DNA of 43,763 bases from CAYRRR01 sp964426755 (GTDB taxonomy: Bacteria > Patescibacteriota > Saccharimonadia > Saccharimonadales > JAGQNJ01), in the NCBI GenBank assembly GCA_964426755.1, contig CAYRRR010000005.1, positions 1 through 43,763 on the forward strand, read 5' to 3'. Positions 40,849-43,763 of the stretch are shown one piece after another. Both the position numbers and the translations under genes were made by a program. The notes beneath the pieces are model-generated. The model was not told the DNA's origin. It searched no databases and saw only the letters and a program-made list of their open reading frames with translations. The number at the start of each line of letters is the position of its first letter. Positions within the stretch are counted from its first letter, which is position 1.

Positions 40849-42846
40849 TTAAAGCACAGGGGGCAAGCTAACGATTGAGTCGTATGCACCAGGCTGCCGA
40901 GTTGGCAACGGCCAGGTTACAGGATTGCCCAACCAATATTCCGGAGAGAATACAAACGTTTCGGCGGCATGGTTATTTACATTATGATCTTCATTTGACA
41001 CGGCTTGGGTGTCTAAATCTCCTCCTAAGCGATTGAGCTCAATTTTTTTAGCAATTACCGCGCCTTTTACCGATAGTGGCTGGTCGCAATCTGCTAAAGT
41101 TCTTCCGTAATCGGCGCAAGTATTAAATATACCCTTGCTGCCGTCATTTCGCGGCTGCGCAATATATATACCATTTAGTTCAGTAACACCTGGCGCTACA
41201 TAGATATTGCCGCGCACAACAACATAAACCTTAGGTATCGCCTCTGGGCTACTCCAGGTAGTGCTATAAGTCATTGGTCCAGTAATGATCAGATCGCCAT
41301 CATAGTAATAAACCATAGGATCATTTGGACCTACCGCTCTACCGCCATACTTTCGTACAGGCTGGCCGGGCGTAACCGTCACTGTTGGAGCAAGATTTAC
41401 GGCGCCACTCTGTGCACTAAATTCTTCATAATAATTTGGCATGCAGTTCATTAGACTGCCGCCATCTTGACCTGCTGGATAAGTTGTAATTTTACCGCTT
41501 GGGGCATAGTTTCCAAACGTCGTGCCCAAAGGCGGCAATGAACCGTTCGCGACAGCATGATGCGGAATATTTAGGTTGTGCATCGAATTTGACATAAATT
41601 CATTTATTACTCCTGTCGCCGTAACCGCAAATTGAGAACCGGCACCAGCATAACCGAACGGAGTTGATTTAGTAAACGACTCTATTCCGGCATTATTATT
41701 AAATGTGCATGCATTATTAAGCGTGAATCCTCTGCCGACAGCTATGTCATTTCGATAAACCCGAGGATAGGGCTTAGTAAATGGCAGCTTGACTTGGAAT
41801 GTTAAGGGACATGATTGTCCATCCCAATGGGGGTTAGTGCCACCAGTACTGTACCCAAAGATGCGCCAATTAAATGTATACGTGCCCGGTGCAAGGCTTG
41901 CTGGTACGGTTATGTCGTATCGCCAAGATGTTGCCCTTCCTCCACGTAAGACTGGCCCAAAAACCGTATCCTCTACACCAGTACCTCTGATCTCTAATTC
42001 TGTAGGTGCACCCGGCCAAGGGGCTGGGTTTTGATTTCGTAATCTATGTCTAGTGCTGTGGGCTGGATTAACACTCCAAGCTTGTTCACCTTGATTATAA
42101 AAGGAGTAGTCTACTCTTCTTGTTTCTCCTGGCTCTAGGACTGGGGCTCCGGTCAGGGCAACAGTGCAGGTCCCCTTATCTTCAAGCTCAACGCTCCAAG
42201 ATACCGTAATGCTCATATTGACGCATCGGCTGTTATTTACAGAAGTATTAAAATTTGCACCCGTTTTATAAAATTGGCACATTTGACTGCCAATCGTACG
42301 TGAGCCCGCCGATTGCTTTACAGTAGGCCAATTAGAAATCAGGTACGACATTGGAATAACCGCAGAGTCTGGAAAAGTTGGCGGTTCTTGTGCGGTTCTT
42401 ATTGCACTAAAGAATTCCGTTGTAACGCAGTCCCCATTCTGACCCTGCGGACAACTCAGACCATTACCTGCACCTTGATGAGGCGGGTTTCCAACATACT
42501 TTACGCAATCAGTAGCAATACCATTTTCTCCATACCAGCCTGATACGGGGCAAATTTGTGGAGACGCCCAAATAGCGTAAGCCCGGGTATCATCAATATT
42601 GTTGCAGCTTTTCCAGCCCACCCTTACTTGGTATGATATTCTACCACTTGTAAGGTTAAGGCTAACATTTGTGATATAGGCTGCAAAATCTACCGGTACG
42701 CCACCATTACAAGTTGTTCGCGGCAAAGCAGGGCTGTGAGTTTCGCCTTGAAATATTGTTGTTGCGGCTTCAGCTTTTACGCTAAACAGCAACATAGATG
42801 CAAGAAATACACCCGCTATAATCATAAATTTGTGAAATTTATTCAT
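40849..42846 (-). CDS. Secreted surface protein with NBR1-type Ig-like domain
   Basis: The 665-residue protein starts with a signal peptide (MNKFHKFMIIAGVFLASMLLFSVKAEA, cut after AEA). Next come a Cys-rich domain (residues about 30-200) and an Ig-like domain of NBR1/CARDB type (VLEPGETRRVDYSFYNQGEQAW, APGTYTFNWRIFG). The C-terminal part is beta-rich, with VYVVVRGNIYVAPGV and GAVIAKKIELNRLGGDL, resembling polymer-forming or pilus-associated surface modules. No LPXTG or membrane anchor is seen. ATG 42846 overlaps the upstream stop and has GAGG at -10. Its place in front of pilM suggests a pilus-linked adhesin. Confidence 0.7.
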   Translation of the reverse strand: MNKFHKFMIIAGVFLASMLLFSVKAEAATTIFQGETHSPALPRTTCNGGVPVDFAAYITNVSLNLTSGRISYQVRVGWKSCNNIDDTRAYAIWASPQICPVSGWYGENGIATDCVKYVGNPPHQGAGNGLSCPQGQNGDCVTTEFFSAIRTAQEPPTFPDSAVIPMSYLISNWPTVKQSAGSRTIGSQMCQFYKTGANFNTSVNNSRCVNMSITVSWSVELEDKGTCTVALTGAPVLEPGETRRVDYSFYNQGEQAWSVNPAHSTRHRLRNQNPAPWPGAPTELEIRGTGVEDTVFGPVLRGGRATSWRYDITVPASLAPGTYTFNWRIFGYSTGGTNPHWDGQSCPLTFQVKLPFTKPYPRVYRNDIAVGRGFTLNNACTFNNNAGIESFTKSTPFGYAGAGSQFAVTATGVINEFMSNSMHNLNIPHHAVANGSLPPLGTTFGNYAPSGKITTYPAGQDGGSLMNCMPNYYEEFSAQSGAVNLAPTVTVTPGQPVRKYGGRAVGPNDPMVYYYDGDLIITGPMTYSTTWSSPEAIPKVYVVVRGNIYVAPGVTELNGIYIAQPRNDGSKGIFNTCADYGRTLADCDQPLSVKGAVIAKKIELNRLGGDLDTQAVSNEDHNVNNHAAETFVFSPEYWLGNPVTWPLPTRQPGAYDSIVSLPPVL

Positions 42847-43408
42847 TTGTATCCTCAGCATTTTCTTCCATTGCTTGTTGGATTCTTTCTTTGGTTCGAG
42901 ACCGTATCGCATCTCTAATTTCTTGATTGATTCCGTAACTATTATTATTTATATCAAGCCCGCTGGCCCCTGCGCTTTCTATATATGCTAACAACGAAGC
43001 GGTCTGCGTAGTAGCACTCATCTTATCTGCGTATAGTAAGGCGACGCAGGCATCATCAAGCATTGCCTTGTCCCATTCTGCAGGGTTAGACTGAAGTACT
43101 TTTGATGATTTATCATCAAATTGTGAGCCATAACGTTCTACTAAATTGCTGATTGTGGCGTCGCTATTATCGCTCTCTATAAACTCTTGTGTATATTTTT
43201 GTTGCTCAGTTTTTTGCGTAGGCTTTTTAGTCTCACCGTATATATACAAAGCCCCTAATCCTAAGATTGCAATCAACACAAAAATACCGGCGATAGCTAT
43301 TCGCTGCTTTGGTGTAGTAGCTTTTATTTTACGTCGAAGCGTAGCTAACGTCTTTTCTCTTCTGCCAACTACCACTCCAGATTCTGGCTGCTGTTTCTTA
43401 AACGCCAT
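42839..43408 (-). CDS. Bitopic membrane protein of the pilus region
   Basis: The 189-residue protein has a basic cytoplasmic start (LATLRRKIKATTPKQR), one membrane helix (about 36-55) and an acidic, mostly helical external domain of about 130 residues. It is not recognised. It overlaps the Ig-like surface protein gene by 8 bases, so the two are translated together and may interact at the surface. Confidence 0.65.
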   Translation of the reverse strand: MAFKKQQPESGVVVGRREKTLATLRRKIKATTPKQRIAIAGIFVLIAILGLGALYIYGETKKPTQKTEQQKYTQEFIESDNSDATISNLVERYGSQFDDKSSKVLQSNPAEWDKAMLDDACVALLYADKMSATTQTASLLAYIESAGASGLDINNNSYGINQEIRDAIRSRTKERIQQAMEENAEDTNE

Positions 43409-43478
43409 GATTAAGCTTATTTTACACTACAATGCTAGTGCTTTGAAATTTTTCGATAATTATAAGCCATGACCCCTA

Positions 43479-43680
43479 TTATTTGAGTGCCGCCCGTATA
43501 GCCGCCATTGAAAACATGATGGATGCAGTGGTTATAAATGTCGTCAGAAACAGTGCCCTAAATTCAAAAAATATAATCAAGCATCCTTGTAATATTAAAA
43601 ATATTGCAAGCGTTGCTAACGAAAATCTAATTTCTTCTGTTGAGTGCTGTAGTAAACTTTCGTATTTTTAGGTCTATCAT
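43479..43680 (-). pseudogene. Small two-helix membrane protein, frameshifted after codon 5
   Basis: ATG 43680 opens MIDLK and then runs out of frame. Skipping one A of the A5 run just after gives YESLLQHSTEEIRFSLATLA and a second helix ending IRAALK, TAA at 43479. The joined product would be about 66 residues with two membrane helices. No ATG, GTG or TTG starts the long frame before the first helix. Either one A was inserted in the genome or read, or the mRNA is slippery. The -10 box is only 3 bases before the ATG, so the ATG itself may not be transcribed. Confidence 0.45.
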
Positions 43681-43683
43681 TTT

Positions 43684-43712
43684 ATTATAGCACACTCGCA
43701 CACATTTGTCAA
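43684..43712 (-). promoter_or_regulatory. Perfect consensus promoter upstream of the surface-protein genes
   Basis: On the minus strand TTGACA (43712-43707), exactly 17 bases, then TATAAT (43689-43684). It is the only full-consensus promoter I see in the window. It should drive the 189-residue and Ig-like protein genes through a leader of about 270 nt that contains the frameshifted small gene. Confidence 0.8.
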
Positions 43713-43734
43713 CTACTACTACCTCTGTTATAAT
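43706..43734 (+). promoter_or_regulatory. Divergent promoter of the right-edge gene
   Basis: TTGTCA (43706-43711), 17 bases and TATAAT (43729-43734). Its -35 overlaps the -35 of the minus-strand consensus promoter by 5 bases. The ATG follows the -10 by 8 bases, so the mRNA should be leaderless. Confidence 0.7.
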
Positions 43735-43742
43735 AAACAGAC

Positions 43743-43763
43743 ATGAGTTTATCAATCGGTATT
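43743..43763 (+). CDS. ychF: Start of a gene, probably YchF GTPase (3' partial)
   Basis: Only seven codons, MSLSIGI, are inside the window. This fits the start of YchF/Obg-like ATPases, whose N-terminus runs into a GIVGLPNVGKS P-loop, but the P-loop itself is outside. The name is a guess from these residues. Confidence 0.35.

Noticed and set aside
1..43763. Alternative genetic code (UGA as Gly) as in some CPR
   Set aside because: TGA ends several genes properly (for example the xer, glycosyltransferase and 141-residue genes) and no conserved protein has an internal TGA.
1..43763. CRISPR array, insertion sequence or prophage
   Set aside because: No regularly spaced direct repeats, transposase or phage structural genes were seen. 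The only recombinase is a chromosomal Xer type, and the CxxC...WHLT micro-protein alone is not enough to call a phage remnant.

Overview
The window looks like a chromosome segment of an ultra-small Gram-positive-like bacterium of the Patescibacteria/CPR, most likely Candidatus Saccharibacteria (TM7). This is inferred from gene content and style, without a phylogeny. The clues are a compact layout, an LPXTG-type surface protein, a large proline-rich-tailed TraG/VirB4-like ATPase, one complete type IV pilus block, and shortened or domain-trimmed housekeeping enzymes (ThrRS without TGS, short MiaA). TGA and TAG both end normal genes, so the code is standard and not the UGA=Gly code of Gracilibacteria/Absconditabacteria. 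All six tRNA genes encode their CCA tail.

Layout. 1-5525: end of an LPNTG surface protein, a small membrane protein, then convergently a secretion-type ATPase with a coupled partner and another small membrane protein. 5526-6685: a 1.1 kb AT-rich gap with strong hairpins and a candidate small RNA (about 6467-6645). 6686-9334: yifB/comM, then infC-rpmI-rplT, with infC starting at AUU. 9391-12300: rnpB under a promoter buried in the end of an ASCH-RNase HI fusion gene, divergent queA, an HD-phosphohydrolase gene interrupted by one in-frame TAG, and tRNA-Pro. 12301-20200: hairpin-rich spacers beside tRNA-Pro and tRNA-Val with partial tRNA copies, an M50 protease, rpmB, a metallo-beta-lactamase-like protein, a winged-helix regulator, miaA, an alkyltransferase-like protein, thrS with a long structured leader, a DUF1653 gene and tgt. 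20200-28100: an undescribed 43-codon gene, nrdR, a membrane glycosyltransferase, tRNA-Thr, -Gly, -Asp and -Arg, a degenerate HD-GYP-like protein, several micro-genes, an RRM protein, a membrane-anchored parvulin, a PH-domain protein and ndk. 28262-29188: a Xer-type recombinase. 29227-43408: type IV pilus and surface genes, all on the minus strand. The right edge holds the first codons of a divergent gene, probably ychF.

How the genes work together. The pilus block is complete for assembly and retraction: PilM/N/O platform, PilB and PilT motors, PilC, prepilin peptidase PilD, one major pilin, four minor pseudopilins and a secreted Ig-like surface protein. Three of its transcription units share an extended -10 motif (TTATGCTWTAAT). 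Across the window many genes have a -10 box 6-9 bases before the start codon and no Shine-Dalgarno, so leaderless mRNAs appear common. That is notable beside an AUU-initiated infC, because IF3 is the factor that discriminates against both kinds of start.

The clearest candidates for something new are the 6467-6645 RNA, the micro-genes at 20276, 24908 and 25133, the hairpin arrays next to tRNAs, and the shared pilus promoter motif. No CRISPR array, insertion sequence or prophage was seen.
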